From NCBI GenBank assembly GCA_944329255.1, contig CALVIA010000058.1:1-6556 (forward strand): a stretch of DNA of 6,556 nucleotides, in the 5' to 3' direction. Position numbers and translations under genes: made by a program. This document shows, one piece after another, positions 5,095-6,556 of the stretch (the stretch's first letter is position 1; each line of letters starts with the position of its first letter). Under the pieces are notes generated by a model, which did no database searches, was not told where the DNA came from, and saw only the letters and a program-made list of their open reading frames with translations. Source of the stretch: an uncultured Bacilli bacterium (GTDB lineage: Bacteria; Bacillota_I; Bacilli_A; RF39; UBA660).

Positions 5095-6465
5095 ATGAAC
5101 GATTTTAAAATGGAAGATATGGTTAATTATTGTAAACAATATGGATTTATATTTCAGGGGAGTGAAATATATGGAGGACTAGCAAATACATGGGATTATG
5201 GTCCACTTGGAACTAGATTAAAAAATAATATTAAAGATGCATGGAGAAAAAGATTTATTCAAGAAAGAATGAATAGTTATGAATTAGATGCAGATATTTT
5301 AATGCACCCAAGAGTATGGGAAGCATCAGGGCATGTTGGTGGATTTTCTGATCCATTAGTTGATTGTAAAAATTGTAAAATGAGACATAGAGCTGATAAT
5401 TTGATTGAAAATTTTGATAGAAATGCAAAGCCGGATTTAATGACTGAAGAAGAAATGATGAATTACATTAGAACTAATAAAGTACCATGTACAAAATGTG
5501 GTAAAAGTGATTTTACTGATATTAGACAGTTTAATTTAATGTTTGAAACAAAAAGAGGAGTTACAAATGATAATAAAAGTATTATTTATTTAAGACCTGA
5601 AAATGCACAAGGGGAATATGTAAATTTTTTAAATGTTTTAAGAAGTATGAGATGTAAATTACCATTTAGTATTGGACAAATTGGTAAAGCATTTAGAAAT
5701 GAAATTACTCCAGGAAATTTTACATTTAGAACTATTGAATTTGAACAAATGGAATTTCAAACATTTTGTAAAGAAGGAATGGATGAAGATTTATATAACT
5801 ATTTTAAAGAATATGGGAAAAAATTTTATATAGATTTAGGAATAAAAGAAGAAAACTTACGTTTTCATGATCATGATAAATTGGCATTTTATGCAAAAAA
5901 TGCATGTGATATTGAATATAAATTTCCTTTTGGATGGGGAGAAATAAATGGTACACATAATAGAACAAATTATGATTTAACAAAACATACAGAATATAGT
6001 GGAATTAAGCAAGAATACTTAGATCCAGAAACAAATGAAAAATATATTCCATATATAATTGAATCTACTTATGGATTAGATAGAAGCGTATTAGCATTCT
6101 TATTTGATGCATTAAAAAAAGAAGAATTAGAAGATGGTACAACTAGAGATGTACTAAAAATTCATCCATTTTTAGCGCCATATAAAGTTGCCATATTACC
6201 TTTAATGAAAAAAGTTCATAGTGAGAAAGCAAAAGAAATTTATGAAACTTTATCAAAAAAATTTATGACAAATTATGATGATTCATCAAGTATTGGAAAA
6301 AGATATAGAAGAAATGATGTAATTGGAACACCTTTTTGTATAACAATAGATGATAATACTTTAAATAACGGTACAGTAACAATAAGAGATAGAGATACAA
6401 TGAAACAAGATATTATAAAAGTAGAAGATATTGAATTATATATTATGGAAAAAATAAAATTTTAA
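5095..6465 (+). CDS. glyQS: Glycyl-tRNA synthetase, single-chain alpha2 type
   Basis: The enzyme charges tRNA-Gly with glycine using ATP, in the cytoplasm. The 456-residue protein is the eukaryote/archaea-like homodimeric class II form, not the alpha2beta2 GlyQ-GlyS pair of B. subtilis. Landmarks in order: GSEIYGGLANTWDYGPLG (22-39), WEASGHVGGFSDP (75-87), a probable zinc site with C91, C94, C132 and C135, LRPENAQGEYVNF (166-178), class II motif 2 FRNEITPGNFTFRTIEFEQME (F200 to E220) with R201, E203 and R212, EINGTHNRTNYDL (283-295), motif 3 ESTYGLDRSVLAF (323-335), and a C-terminal anticodon-binding domain starting near HPFLAPYKVAILPL (357-370) and including GKRYRRNDVIGTPFCITID. Length is typical for bacterial members. 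It is transcribed from its own promoter through a tRNA-Gly T-box and ends at an intrinsic terminator, so it is a single-gene unit regulated by glycine charging, with likely extra read-through from the recO operon. Confidence 0.98.
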   Translation: MNDFKMEDMVNYCKQYGFIFQGSEIYGGLANTWDYGPLGTRLKNNIKDAWRKRFIQERMNSYELDADILMHPRVWEASGHVGGFSDPLVDCKNCKMRHRADNLIENFDRNAKPDLMTEEEMMNYIRTNKVPCTKCGKSDFTDIRQFNLMFETKRGVTNDNKSIIYLRPENAQGEYVNFLNVLRSMRCKLPFSIGQIGKAFRNEITPGNFTFRTIEFEQMEFQTFCKEGMDEDLYNYFKEYGKKFYIDLGIKEENLRFHDHDKLAFYAKNACDIEYKFPFGWGEINGTHNRTNYDLTKHTEYSGIKQEYLDPETNEKYIPYIIESTYGLDRSVLAFLFDALKKEELEDGTTRDVLKIHPFLAPYKVAILPLMKKVHSEKAKEIYETLSKKFMTNYDDSSSIGKRYRRNDVIGTPFCITIDDNTLNNGTVTIRDRDTMKQDIIKVEDIELYIMEKIKF

Positions 6466-6489
6466 GAATAGTTTACCTATTCTTTTTTT
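6464..6489 (+). terminator. Intrinsic terminator of glyQS
   Basis: AGAATAG (6465-6471) and CTATTCT (6477-6483) form a perfect 7-bp stem with a TTTAC loop, followed by six T (6484-6489); A6464-T6484 can add one pair. The hairpin begins within the glyQS stop codon. The stem is AT-rich but correctly placed. Confidence 0.85.
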
Positions 6490-6490
6490 A

Positions 6491-6517
6491 TCTTATAGGA
6501 AAGTTCATCCTATAAGA
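6491..6517. repeat. Perfect 10-bp inverted repeat after the glyQS terminator
   Basis: TCTTATAGGA (6491-6500) and TCCTATAAGA (6508-6517) are exact reverse complements around a 7-nt loop AAGTTCA. No T-run follows on either strand, so it is not an ordinary intrinsic terminator. It could back up the glyQS terminator, be an operator for the next gene, or be one copy of a dispersed palindrome. Confidence 0.7.
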
Positions 6518-6520
6518 GAA

Positions 6521-6541
6521 TAATGGAAATTAATGGGAAAT
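6521..6541 (+). repeat. Short tandem near-repeat
   Basis: TAATGGAAAT (6521-6530) is followed at once by TAATGGGAAAT (6531-6541), the same unit with one extra G. Each copy contains an ATG. Two units this short in AT-rich DNA may be chance; no function is apparent. Confidence 0.3.
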
Positions 6542-6556
6542 AAAAATACCAAGCAT

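Noticed and set aside
6533..6556. An ATG open to the right edge as the start of the next gene
   Set aside because: Only eight codons are visible, the upstream GGAAA is a weak ribosome binding site and no promoter stands out, so it cannot be supported.
1..6556. CRISPR array, insertion sequence, tRNA or rRNA gene
   Set aside because: No regularly spaced repeats, transposase motifs or terminal inverted repeats, no cloverleaf and no rRNA-like GC-rich stretch were found; the window is nearly filled by conserved operon genes.

Overview
The window looks like chromosomal core-gene DNA from a very AT-rich member of the Bacillota (G+C well under 30% by eye). The gene order yqfC-yqfD-(...)-ybeY-dgkA-cdd-era-yqzL-recO-glycyl-tRNA synthetase is the classic Bacillus/Clostridium arrangement. 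TGA is used as a stop (yqfC, cdd) and tryptophans are TGG, so the standard bacterial code applies, not the Mycoplasma code. The sporulation-associated pair yqfC/yqfD points to an endospore former or a descendant of one. I cannot place it more finely than low-GC Clostridia or Bacilli.

Region 1 (1-4927) is one tightly packed plus-strand operon. It holds the 3' end of yqfC, then yqfD, a VanZ-family membrane protein, ybeY (16S rRNA maturation endonuclease), dgkA (undecaprenol/diacylglycerol kinase), cdd (cytidine deaminase), era (ribosome-assembly GTPase), a 30-codon yqzL-like gene and recO (recombination mediator). Most junctions are ATGA overlaps, longer overlaps or gaps of 1-8 nt; the only larger gap, 44 nt before yqzL, contains a hairpin covering the yqzL ribosome binding site. 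In Bacillus subtilis phoH and pgpH lie between yqfD and ybeY. Here both are absent and a VanZ-like gene fills the gap.

Region 2 (4928-5094) is a regulatory leader with a strong sigma-A-type promoter (TTGACA, 17 nt, TATTAT) directly after recO. It is followed by a T-box leader with a near-canonical antiterminator whose UGGA matches the acceptor end expected of tRNA-Gly. The predicted transcription start falls on the first base of a very short Stem I, so the element seems to lack the distal Stem I arm. Its terminator also looks unusual: the 5' arm lies in the Stem III region and the whole antiterminator is nested inside it. This is the most interesting signal in the window.

Region 3 (5095-6489) is a single-chain (alpha2-type) glycyl-tRNA synthetase with its own intrinsic terminator. 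It occupies the place where B. subtilis carries the unrelated two-subunit glyQ-glyS. The last 67 bases hold a perfect 10-bp inverted repeat, a short tandem near-repeat and no convincing gene.

Functionally the window combines ribosome maturation and assembly (YbeY, Era), lipid-carrier recycling (DgkA), pyrimidine salvage (Cdd), DNA repair (RecO), remnants of a sporulation module (YqfC, YqfD) and translation supply (GlyRS under tRNA-Gly control).
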